From: Candidatus Odyssella thessalonicensis
Lineage (GTDB): Bacteria > Pseudomonadota > Alphaproteobacteria > Bin65
DNA length: 5,392 bases
Reading direction: 5' to 3'
NCBI GenBank assembly: GCA_005240015.1
Contig: SBBV01000521.1
Location: forward strand, 1 to 5,392
Shown: one piece after another, positions 1 through 5,392 of the stretch
How the letters are laid out: each line of letters begins with the position of its first letter
How positions within the stretch are numbered: position 1 is the first letter of the stretch
Translations under genes and position numbers: made by a program
Notes under the pieces: generated by a model
The model's input: only the letters and a program-made list of their open reading frames with translations
Databases searched by the model: none
What the model was told of the DNA's origin: nothing

Positions 1-1538
1 GAATGACATTGGCAGCGTTGTAGCCCGGAAGGCCGGTGACGTTGCCGCCGGGGTGGCAGCACGAGCCGCAGAGATAGAGGCCCTTCAAGTAGCCGCGGTA
101 GTGGCCGGCGCCGAGGAAAGGCCGGTGATAACCGATCTGCCCGTGGGTGAAGGCGCCCACCAGGAGGTCGCCCTCGAACATGTTGGGCAGGATGCGCACG
201 TTCTCGAGCGGCGTCTTGGTGAAGCGGTCGAGCGTGGCCGAGGCGACGTTGGGCGCGTAGCGCGTCCAGAGATCGAACATGACCCGCCCGTGCGCGTGCT
301 GCGCTTCGTCCCAGTTGAGCGGGTTGCCGCCCAGGCGGAACGGCAGCTTCTCCCACATGAAGGCGGTGTGCTTGCCGGCCGGCGCCTGCGTCGGATCGAA
401 CTGCGTCGCGCTGGCGCCGTACATCACGGTCGGCGGCATGGTGCCCGCCTCGTGATGGCGCACGATCTCGTGGAACTGATCGACGTGATCGAGGCCGAGG
501 ATGACCATGAAGGCGTCGTTCAAGCGCGGATCGTGCTTCGCCGCCTCGTAGCGCGGCACTTCGTCGAGCACGAGGTGCAGCGTGAACAGCGGCGCGAGGA
601 GATTGTATTTGAAGTTCGCGGCCTTGGCGCGCCACTCGGCCGGCAGATGATCCGCATCGATGAGCTCGAGGAAGGTCTGCTGCGGATTGAGCGACGACGC
701 GACGAACGAGCGCGCGCGGATCACTTCGCCGGCCGCGGTTTCGATGCCGACCGCGCGGCCATTCTCGACCACGATGCGCTTCAGCTCGGTGCCGAGCCGG
801 ATTTCGCCGCCGTGTTTCCGGATCACCGCCTCGAGCGCGCGGGCAAGCTGGACCGAGCCGCCGCGCGCCATCTGCGCCTTCGACGGGCTCGCGAGCAGCG
901 ACGCGATGTGATGGCCGAAACCGCGCGCGCGCAGATCGACCTCGCGCAGTCCGTTGAAGAACAGGAGGCCGGCCTGGATGGCCGGATGCTCGAATTCGCG
1001 CATCACGAATTCGAGCGGCGACAGCGCGCTCACCTCGAGCAAGAGGCGGCCCGCGCGCGTCTTCTCGAGCAGGCGGTGGCGCTCGATCGGCGGCAGCGGA
1101 GGCGCGGCGGCCTCGGGCCGCAGCACGTTGTGCAGGATCGGCACGAAATCGTCGTACCAGCGCTGCAGCGTGCGCGCGTCCTTTTCGCTCACGCGCGCGA
1201 ACGATTCCTTGGTGCGCGGGAAATCGGTCCACCATTGCAGCGAGCCGCCATCCTTCAGCAGCAGCGCCACGTTGAGCTCGGGCTGGATGTAGTCGGCGCC
1301 GTGCTGCGCCAGCTCGAGGTCGCGATACCACGGCATGTCGGTGATCGCGCGCTGGAAGAACGCGTGGGTGTTGTGGAGCACGCCGGGGTGGCGCAGGTTC
1401 TCCTCGGTGCGCAAGCCCCCGCCCGCGACCGGAAGGCGATCGACGGACAGGGTCTTGAGCCCGGCCTTGGCGAGATAAGGCCTGGGCGATCAGCCCATTG
1501 TGGCCGGTGCCGATGATGATGCCGTCATAGCCGGCCAT
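1..1538 (-). pseudogene. NAD(P)/FAD-dependent oxidoreductase, phytoene-desaturase-like (COG1233/PYROXD2 type); frameshifted near the N-terminus, C-terminus cut by the window edge
   Basis: Read on the minus strand from the ATG at 1538, which has a GGAGG at 1544-1548 five bases upstream. The protein opens with a Rossmann FAD-binding strand, GIIIGTGHNGL (residues 6-16, GxGxxG). One extra base near 1477-1482 (probably an A of AA at 1477-1478) shifts the frame at about codon 20. Skipping it restores the family sequence AYLAKAG and gives one open frame of 512 residues to base 2. Residues near 224-265 hold the GGS-x-x-LARAL and Gly-rich second half of the FAD domain. Residues 486-512 carry the C-terminal FAD motif (GLYLCGSCCHPGGNVTGLPGYNAAN) in pieces typical of COG1233. 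Only the last C-terminal residues should be missing. The family oxidises or isomerises hydrophobic substrates using FAD; the substrate here is unknown. Family assignment is firm; whether the gene is really dead or the base is a sequencing error cannot be told from one sequence. Confidence 0.88.
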
Positions 1539-1616
1539 CGAAGCCTCCGGTTTCGGTCGCACCCGAGCAGATGCTCGATCTCAACGCGAAACCGGCGTCG
1601 GCGCAAGCGAAAAAGG

Positions 1617-1628
1617 TTGGTATACCAA
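1617..1628. promoter_or_regulatory. Perfect 12-base palindrome, candidate GntR/FadR-family operator
   Basis: TTGGTATACCAA is a perfect palindrome centred between 1622 and 1623. It stands in one of the few AT-richer patches of the window (about 1605-1640), 79 bases upstream of the oxidoreductase ATG. Operators of the FadR/FCD branch of GntR regulators commonly fit TnGTnnnACnA-like dyads, and this fits with a TGGT...ACCA core. A TAAAAT hexamer on the minus strand at 1633-1638 could be a -10 box, placing transcription start within or next to the palindrome, although no good -35 is visible. No GntR gene lies in the window. The palindrome is seen directly; regulator family and target gene are inferred. 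Confidence 0.5.
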
Positions 1629-1730
1629 ACCATTTTAACGGCAGGCCGCGCGCTGCACCGATCCTTCGGGCCACGCCAAGAGGCGCGCCACCTCGGACGA
1701 GACCGTATTTCGTAGTCGGAATCCGCATCC

Positions 1731-1771
1731 CGAGGTGCACCGCGAACGCTCTTCGCGTTCGCGGCGCCTCG
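1731..1771 (-). terminator. Strong hairpin downstream of the peroxiredoxin gene (terminator or dispersed palindromic repeat)
   Basis: Bases 1741-1749 (CGCGAACGC) pair perfectly with 1755-1763 around a five-base loop. The stem continues after a two-base bulge (1739-1740) with 1731-1738 against 1764-1771, allowing one G-T pair, for 17 pairs in all. Outer bases 1725-1730 (GCATCC) can also pair with 1778-1783 (GGATGC). It begins 39 bases after the peroxiredoxin TAG. A smaller palindrome at 1790-1804 (seven-base arms around one A) lies directly after that stop. No T-run follows on the minus strand, so it is not a classical intrinsic terminator. Its shape, a GC hairpin framed by GCATCC/GGATGC, also resembles dispersed palindromic repeats of rhizobial-type genomes. 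A 3'-end or transcript-stability role is inferred. Confidence 0.5.
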
Positions 1772-1809
1772 CAGCATGGATGCGAGACCGGCGCGGACCG
1801 CGCCTGCGG

Positions 1810-2469
1810 CTACTTCGGCTGGTCGACGTAGCGCAGATAGGGCTTCGGCGCCTTCCAGCCCTGCGGGTACTTCTTCTTCGCCTCTTCGTCGGAGACCGAG
1901 CCGGCGATGATCACCTGCTCGCCGGGCTTCCAGTTCACCGGCGTCGCCACGCTGTGCTTGGCGGTGAGCTGGAGCGAATCGATCACGCGCAGCACCTCGT
2001 CGAAGTTGCGGCCCGTCGTCATCGGATAGGTGATGATGAGCTTGATCTTCTTGTCGGGGCCGATGACGTAGACGTTGCGCACGGTGGCGTTCATGGCCGG
2101 CGTGCGGCCTTACGCGGCGCCGGCGGTCTCGGCCGGCAGCATGTCGTAGAGCTTCGCCACCTTCAAATCGGGATCGCCGATCATCGGATAGTTGGGCGCC
2201 TTGCCCATCGTCTCCTCGATGTCCTTCGACCATTTCTTGTGGTCGTCGACCGAATCGACGCTGATGCCGATGATCTTGACGTTCCGCTTGTCGAACTCGG
2301 CCTTCATCTTCGCGACGTGGCCGAGCTCGGTGGTGCAAACCGGCGTGAAATCCTTGGGATGCGAGAACATGATCGCCCACTTGTCGCCGATCCAATCGTG
2401 AAATCGGATACGGCCCTCGGTGGTGTCGGATTCGAAGTCGGGGGCGACGTCGCCGATGCGAAAGCCCAT
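1810..2469 (-). pseudogene. 1-Cys peroxiredoxin (Prx6 type) interrupted by an in-frame TAA stop
   Basis: Starts at the ATG at 2469, with GGAGGAG at 2474-2480 just upstream. The frame spans 219 codons to the TAG at 1810-1812, the normal Prx6 length, but codon 120 (2110-2112) is TAA. Both halves are in the same frame, so this is a nonsense codon and not a frameshift. Residues 1-119 hold the AhpC/TSA thioredoxin fold with [15 protein letters not shown]: peroxidatic Cys45, Thr42, Pro38 and His37. Residues 121-219 hold NATVRNVYVIGPDKK, with the conserved active-site Arg131, and the C-terminal 1-Cys Prx domain (TYPMTTGRNFDEVLR, VATPVNWKPG, YPQGWK, KPYLRYV). There is no other cysteine, so no resolving Cys. 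Relatives usually have Glu before GRT, and GAA to TAA is one substitution. The truncated product lacks the Arg and dimer-forming domain and should be inactive. The enzyme would reduce H2O2 and alkyl hydroperoxides in the cytoplasm. Confidence 0.92.
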
Positions 2470-2501
2470 GGTGCTCCTCCATTGACTGAATTTTTTTGGA
2501 A

Positions 2502-2536
2502 GGCGGGACCGCGGGCGGCTGCGCCAGTGTCCCGCC
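2502..2536 (-). promoter_or_regulatory. Inverted repeat in the presumed peroxiredoxin mRNA leader
   Basis: GGCGGGAC at 2502-2509 is matched by its exact complement GTCCCGCC at 2529-2536, with a 19-base GC-rich interval. On the minus strand the hairpin would sit between the candidate promoter and an A-run and GGAGGAG ribosome-binding site of the peroxiredoxin gene. No T-run follows the stem in either direction, so it is not an intrinsic terminator. A role in transcript stability or translation is conceivable but unproven. Confidence 0.35.
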
Positions 2537-2550
2537 GGGTCGCGGTAGGG

Positions 2551-2578
2551 ATTTTGCACCGTTAGCGAGGCGCGGCAA
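2551..2578 (-). promoter_or_regulatory. Candidate sigma-70 promoter for the peroxiredoxin gene
   Basis: On the minus strand TTGCCG (2573-2578) and CAAAAT (2551-2556) are separated by 16 bases, each matching four of six positions of the -35 and -10 consensus. This would start a leader of roughly 75 bases before the ATG at 2469. The match is modest in GC-rich DNA and could be chance. No OxyR-like motif was recognised. Confidence 0.28.
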
Positions 2579-2701
2579 GGGCGGTGCGCTGACCGCTTTT
2601 TTCACGCCCTGCTTTCAGTTTCACCAGGCGGTACCTGTTTAGCAGGCTAGACCCCGCGGCAAATCGCGCGATGGTGCGACGCAAGAACCACTTGCTGCGA
2701 T

Positions 2702-2724
2702 GCAAAATATATGCCATATCTTGC
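2702..2724. promoter_or_regulatory. AT-rich dyad upstream of the exported-protein gene, possible operator
   Basis: GCAAAATAT at 2702-2710 and ATATCTTGC at 2716-2724 form an inverted repeat with eight of nine pairs around five bases. It is the most AT-rich spot in the divergent region and ends 79 bases before the ATG at 2804, where promoter elements would be expected. TTGCTG at 2692-2697 could be a weak -35, but no good -10 follows at normal spacing. The binding protein is unknown. Confidence 0.3.
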
Positions 2725-2803
2725 GTGTCGCGCTGGCGGTGGCCCAACATGTGGTCCACCGCCTGGACCCTCCGCCGCCCGCGCGCGGGATGAGGGTTGT
2801 GCG

Positions 2804-3199
2804 ATGTTCCTGCCTAAGCACTGCCGACTGGCCGTACTCAGCCTGGCACTTCTCCTGCCGGCACCATCGGCGCTCGCCGACGCTCGCCCTGTGGGCGAGC
2901 TTACGGCGAATTGGCCAAAGGCCAATTCGCCCGAAGCCGTGCACCTCGTGCACGGCGACTACGATTGGATCAACAAAGGAGGCTACCGCAGCGGCGCTGG
3001 CGAGCTCTGCTGCGGCAAGGATGATTGCTACGAAGTGGCGCCCGATCGGGTATTGCAGAACCGCGAAGGCTACTCGCTTCCCGACCACAATGTGACGGTT
3101 CCGGCGCAGCAAGCGCTGGTATCGGAGGACGGCAAGTACTGGATCTGCAAGGTCGGCGCCCGCATGCGGTGCTTCTTCGCGCCGCTGAACGGCTTCTAG
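2804..3199 (+). CDS. Small exported cysteine-rich protein of unknown function
   Basis: 131 residues. The ATG at 2804 is chosen over an in-frame ATG at 2711 because it has GAGG at 2792-2795 and begins a good signal peptide: positive N-terminus (K5, R8), hydrophobic core (LAVLSLALLLPA) and a likely signal peptidase I cut after A25 (SALA|DARP). The mature protein of about 106 residues has five cysteines: C69, C70 and C75 in ELCCGKDDCYEV, C115 in YWICK and C123 in MRCFFAP. A pattern of CCG-x-x-DC, then YW-x-C, then RCFFAP, with DWI-x-x-GGY before it, is recalled from uncharacterised exported proteins of Hyphomicrobiales; none has a known function that I can name. It probably folds in the periplasm with disulfides, leaving one cysteine free or for intermolecular use. 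It faces the monooxygenase gene convergently and is divergent from the peroxiredoxin gene. Codons 27-43 are built from two perfect hairpins, which is odd for coding DNA. Confidence 0.8.
   Translation: MFLPKHCRLAVLSLALLLPAPSALADARPVGELTANWPKANSPEAVHLVHGDYDWINKGGYRSGAGELCCGKDDCYEVAPDRVLQNREGYSLPDHNVTVPAQQALVSEDGKYWICKVGARMRCFFAPLNGF
2882..2931. repeat. Two adjacent perfect hairpins inside the exported-protein coding sequence
   Basis: The first hairpin, 2882-2900, has eight-base arms GCTCGCCC and GGGCGAGC around TGT. After four bases (TTAC), the second, 2905-2931, has twelve-base arms GGCGAATTGGCC and GGCCAATTCGCC around AAA. Both are perfect and have three-base loops. They encode residues 27-43, directly after the predicted signal-peptide cut. 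Such a pair is unlikely by chance in coding DNA and looks like a palindromic element carried in frame. Homology to a named repeat family cannot be shown from this window. Confidence 0.7.
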
Positions 3200-3236
3200 G
3201 CCGGCCTCGCGCGGCGGATCACGCGCCCCCAGCGCG

Positions 3237-4886
3237 TTAGGCGCCGCGCACCCGGTCCGCCAGCGCCGCGGCATCGGCCGGCGCATCGTCGCCCCGCCAG
3301 TAGACCATCTGGTCAGGGCCGATCAGGGCATAGTCGCGCTGATAGAGCGCGCGGGCCGCTGCACGCTCCAACCGCAACACCTCGAGCGGGACGCCGCGCG
3401 CGGCGAAAGCCTGCTGGATCGCGGCCGCGCCGGCGCCACTCCCGCCCAGCTGCAGCAGCGTGAACTCCGGGCCGAGCCGGTCGTAGAGCGCCACGCCGGA
3501 CGCCAACCAGAGATGGGGCGCGCGATGTCCGGGCCGCGCCGTCGGTGTGTATTCGTTGGCCGCATCAGGCGGCGCCGCGGTGCCGTCGGGCCCGGTCAGC
3601 GGCGAATTCTCGTAGCGAAAGCCCAGGTGGATGCCGGGAATGAGGAACTCGTGCGCCGCATGGGCGGCGAGACGCTTGCCGATGGCGGCGCGCTCGCGCG
3701 CCCCCTCGTCGCTGTCGGTTTCGATCGCCGGCGTCGCGGGCGTGGTGCCGACCGAATCGGCGAAGCGCTTGGACCAGGCGAGATTGCGCGCGCCGATCGG
3801 ACGCCGGTCGGTCTCGTAGCTCGCGAGCAGCTTCGGCCCGCCCCAGCCCTTGGCGATGGCCGCGAGCTTCCAGGCGAGATTCACGGCGTCGTCGATACCT
3901 GTGTTCATGCCCATGCCGCCGGTCGGCGTGAAGAGATGCGCGGAGTCGCCGGCGAGGAAGACGCGTCCCGCACCGTAGTGCTGCGCGAGCAGGCGATAGC
4001 CCGCCGTCCATGGCACGAACGAGATGATCTCTTGGAGGGCCGGCACGCCCGCGGCGCGCTCGATGATCTCGCGCACGTAGCCGGCATCGAGCGGGCGGCG
4101 TTGGGGCAACTGGATGTGTGCGACGTAGCGGCCCTTGCCGTCGATGGCGATGATCAGCGCGCGGATTTCGGGATTGACCGCCCAGTATTGCCAGGCCGGC
4201 CTGGGCCAGCGCGCGCCGGCGGGCGGTGCCAGGCGAATGTGCGCCGCCACCATCGAGCCGCCCATGAAAGCGCGCACGACGCCGGCATCGCCTTCGAGCT
4301 CGATGCCGAGGCCCTTCCTCACACGGCTGCCGCCGCCGTCGCAGCCGACGAGGTAATCGGCGGTGATTATCTTGCTGCGTCCGGTCGCGACCTCGACCGT
4401 TTCGACGTCGACCGCGTCGCCGCGCTCGGAGGCACGCTCGAAGCGCCAGCCGAAGCGGCGCTCGATGGCGGGGAAATCGGCGAGCCGCTCGTAGAGCACC
4501 TGCTCGAGAAACAGCTGCGAGCCCCTATGCGCGGGCTCGGGGCCGGGCCAAGGCCCTTCGCCGCGCGCCGTCTCCGCCACGGCGGCACCCCAACCCGGCA
4601 TTGGGAGGCGCGCGAGCTCGTAGCCGGAGAGCCGTGTGAAATAGGCGACGTCGGTCGGATAGTCCGGAGCCAGGCCGAGGTCGCGAAAGCGCCGGGCGAT
4701 GCCGAGGCGCCTCAGATGCTCCATCGAGCGCGGGCTGGTCGCGTTCGCCTTCGGCGCCTCGGCGATGCCGGGCTTGTCGTTGAGCAGCACGCACCCGACA
4801 CTGCGCCGGCCCAGTTCCAGCGCCAGCACCATGCCGACCGGTCCCGCGCCCGCAATGACGGCGAAGGGGCGACGAGGCGAAGTCAT
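3237..4886 (-). CDS. FAD-dependent monooxygenase, class A aromatic hydroxylase type (PF01494) with C-terminal thioredoxin-like domain
   Basis: 549 residues from the ATG at 4886. All three hallmarks of NAD(P)H- and FAD-dependent hydroxylases of the PHBH fold are present. GAGPVG (13-18) binds the ADP of FAD, VGCDGGGSRVR (about 180-190) is the DG motif contacting FAD and NAD(P)H, and FLAGDSAHLFTPTGG (about 310-324) is the GD motif. Residues from about 450 (TARPGHRAPHLWL, VALYDRLGPEFTLLQLG) match the thioredoxin-like tail of MhpA- and phenol-hydroxylase-like relatives. It should insert one oxygen atom into an aromatic or polyketide-like substrate in the cytoplasm; the substrate is unknown and no ring-cleavage genes are nearby. 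The ATG has no Shine-Dalgarno: a REP-like hairpin lies 11 bases upstream, and its ATGA overlaps the transposase stop. A GTG at 4964 would add 26 low-complexity residues read from transposase and repeat DNA and is unlikely. Confidence 0.93.
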   Translation of the reverse strand: MTSPRRPFAVIAGAGPVGMVLALELGRRSVGCVLLNDKPGIAEAPKANATSPRSMEHLRRLGIARRFRDLGLAPDYPTDVAYFTRLSGYELARLPMPGWGAAVAETARGEGPWPGPEPAHRGSQLFLEQVLYERLADFPAIERRFGWRFERASERGDAVDVETVEVATGRSKIITADYLVGCDGGGSRVRKGLGIELEGDAGVVRAFMGGSMVAAHIRLAPPAGARWPRPAWQYWAVNPEIRALIIAIDGKGRYVAHIQLPQRRPLDAGYVREIIERAAGVPALQEIISFVPWTAGYRLLAQHYGAGRVFLAGDSAHLFTPTGGMGMNTGIDDAVNLAWKLAAIAKGWGGPKLLASYETDRRPIGARNLAWSKRFADSVGTTPATPAIETDSDEGARERAAIGKRLAAHAAHEFLIPGIHLGFRYENSPLTGPDGTAAPPDAANEYTPTARPGHRAPHLWLASGVALYDRLGPEFTLLQLGGSGAGAAAIQQAFAARGVPLEVLRLERAAARALYQRDYALIGPDQMVYWRGDDAPADAAALADRVRGA

Positions 4887-4893
4887 TCGCGGC

Positions 4894-4916
4894 GTAGGGG
4901 CGCGCTGCGCGCGCCC
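4894..4916 (+). repeat. REP-like element, copy 1: GTAG plus perfect hairpin
   Basis: GTAG (4894-4897) is followed directly by an eight-base stem GGGCGCGC (4898-4905), loop TGC and the complementary arm GCGCGCCC (4909-4916). This is the described REP layout: a GTAG or GGAG tetranucleotide 5' of a hairpin. The surrounding 25 bases (4892-4916) are identical to 5168-5192. A second hairpin follows at once at 4918-4933 (CTGGCG, loop CTTC, CGCCAG), giving a small paired-palindrome arrangement. It overlaps the end of the transposase frame and ends 11 bases upstream of the monooxygenase ATG. Confidence 0.75.
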
Positions 4917-5169
4917 ACTGGCGCTTCCGCCAGCAACCGCGGATGATAGGAGTCCTCCTGCCACCGCGCCGGATTCGCCGCGATGTACTCGCGGATGCGC
5001 TCGAGATCGCGGTCATCTCGGATGATGTGCTCGTAGTAGTTGCGTTGCCAGATCGGCAGCCGTACACCGGGGACCATCAGGCGTGCGCCGCGCGTGACGC
5101 TGGCTTTGAAACCGGCGAGGAACGACGCAAGACTCTTGGCTTGCATGCCTTGGCGTAAAGCGTCTCCGC

Positions 5170-5192
5170 GTAGGGGCGCGCTGCGCGCGCCC
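5170..5192 (+). repeat. REP-like element, copy 2: GTAG plus perfect hairpin, inside the transposase gene
   Basis: GTAG (5170-5173), then GGGCGCGC (5174-5181), TGC and GCGCGCCC (5185-5192): the same element as at 4894-4916 and in the same orientation, opposite to transposase transcription. The identity extends two bases further 5', to 5168, and stops there. The copies are 276 bases (92 codons) apart, so both fall in the same codon phase. In the frame of the C-terminal half both read GARSAPLR. It lies in the linker between the HUH and tyrosine halves, where the reading frame changes. Confidence 0.75.
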
Positions 5193-5392
5193 TGCCCGAT
5201 GACGGCTCGGCGCCGGCCGGCTCGAAGAACGCGACGATGCCATGCAGGTGGTTCGGCATGATCACGTAGGCGTCGAGGTCCAGATGCCGCCGCATCTCCG
5301 CGGAGATCAGCCATTCGTCTTCGACGACTCGGCCGAGCTTGAACAGGTGAGTCTCGCCGTCCTTCACCCGCCCGAGAGAGCAGCGGCGCTGA

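Larger units (their letters stand above)
2470..2803. promoter_or_regulatory. Divergent intergenic region between the peroxiredoxin and exported-protein genes
   Basis: These 334 bases separate two genes transcribed away from each other, so promoters in both directions are expected. Toward the peroxiredoxin they hold a candidate promoter (2551-2578), an inverted repeat in the presumed leader (2502-2536) and a T7 tract at 2491-2497. Toward the exported protein they hold an AT-rich dyad (2702-2724) and a GAGG ribosome-binding site at 2792-2795. Open frames across this stretch on either strand have no recognisable protein features and look like chance high-GC frames. No RNA gene was recognised. 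Confidence 0.55.
4883..5392 (-). pseudogene. REP-associated tyrosine transposase (RAYT, IS200/IS605-like Y1/HUH), frameshifted; 5' end beyond the window
   Basis: Two minus-strand frames together make one RAYT. The first runs in from the window edge (about 5391) to roughly 5180 and contains LGRVVEDEWL, LDAYVIMPNHLHGIV and FFEPAGAEP. MPNHLHG is the histidine-x-histidine (HUH) metal-binding motif. The second, from roughly 5190 to the TGA at 4883-4885, contains KSLASFLAGFKASVT, LPIWQRNYYEHIIRDD and LERIREYIAANPARW. The Tyr of YIAANP is the likely catalytic nucleophile. Moving between frames needs one missing base, or two extra, somewhere about 5140-5215. RAYTs are single-copy domesticated relatives of IS200 transposases that cut REP sequences at GTAG-marked hairpins. 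A GTG at 5367 could be taken as a start, but the frame stays open to the edge (QRRCSLGRV-like), so the true N-terminus lies outside. The last residues (VGARSAPLRRE) are read from a REP-like repeat. Confidence 0.85.

Noticed and set aside
1474..1483. Programmed ribosomal frameshift in the oxidoreductase
   Set aside because: There is no slippery heptamer, no supporting hairpin seen downstream, and programmed shifting at codon 20 of this family is not known to me. An error or mutation is simpler.
53..1516. Long plus-strand open frame of 487 codons
   Set aside because: It is the exact antisense codon register of the FAD oxidoreductase. The translation is Arg/Ala/Glu-rich without domains, as expected opposite a high-GC gene.
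2110..2112. Selenocysteine-type or other recoding at the peroxiredoxin stop
   Set aside because: The codon is TAA and not TGA, and it does not lie at the catalytic cysteine, which is an ordinary Cys45.
1735..2565. Plus-strand open frame of 276 codons
   Set aside because: It is antisense to the peroxiredoxin gene, with no recognisable domain.
1490..2605. Minus-strand open frame of 371 codons across the peroxiredoxin and the intergenic region
   Set aside because: It is an out-of-frame reading of the peroxiredoxin with Arg-rich low-complexity translation. It runs through non-coding DNA and into the oxidoreductase start.
3200..3236. Terminator between the convergent exported-protein and monooxygenase genes
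   Set aside because: Only 37 GC-rich bases with weak, imperfect pairing and no T-run.
3513..4946. Plus-strand open frame of 477 codons
   Set aside because: It is antisense to the monooxygenase, whose minus-strand frame has clear FAD motifs; the plus frame has none.
1..5392. CRISPR array, tRNA or rRNA genes, integrase attachment sites
   Set aside because: No regularly spaced repeats, no tRNA-like cloverleaf and no rRNA segments were recognised. The only exact longer direct repeat noticed is the 25-base REP-like pair.

Overview
The window looks like chromosomal DNA from a high-GC alphaproteobacterium, most likely of the order Hyphomicrobiales (Rhizobiales). Support comes from the GC-biased codon use, the subfamily of REP-associated transposase, the small exported CCG-x-x-DC protein and the type of 1-Cys peroxiredoxin. 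This placement rests on family recognition, not a search.

Layout, left to right. (1) 1-1538, minus: a phytoene-desaturase-like FAD oxidoreductase (COG1233/PYROXD2 type), cut by the window edge near its C-terminus and broken by one extra base around codon 20. (2) 1539-1809: intergenic, with a perfect 12-base GntR-type palindrome upstream of the oxidoreductase and a strong hairpin downstream of the next gene. (3) 1810-2469, minus: a full-length 1-Cys (Prx6-type) peroxiredoxin interrupted by a single in-frame TAA at codon 120. (4) 2470-2803: divergent intergenic region with a candidate peroxiredoxin promoter and two dyads. (5) 2804-3199, plus: a small exported cysteine-rich protein of unknown function, with two back-to-back perfect hairpins inside its coding sequence. 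(6) 3237-4886, minus: an intact class A FAD monooxygenase (aromatic hydroxylase type). (7) 4883-5392, minus: a REP-associated tyrosine transposase (RAYT), cut by the right edge and frameshifted, containing two identical 25-base repeats, each a GTAG tetranucleotide followed by a perfect hairpin.

The genes do not form an obvious pathway. Two flavoproteins and a peroxiredoxin fit a loose redox theme, but the spacing and separate signals argue against one operon. The two main points are the RAYT with its apparent REP substrates inside its own reading frame and directly at the start of the monooxygenase gene, and the fact that three of five genes carry one isolated disabling change each. That pattern suggests either sequence error (draft or metagenomic assembly) or recent decay. 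No convincing new multi-gene system was found.
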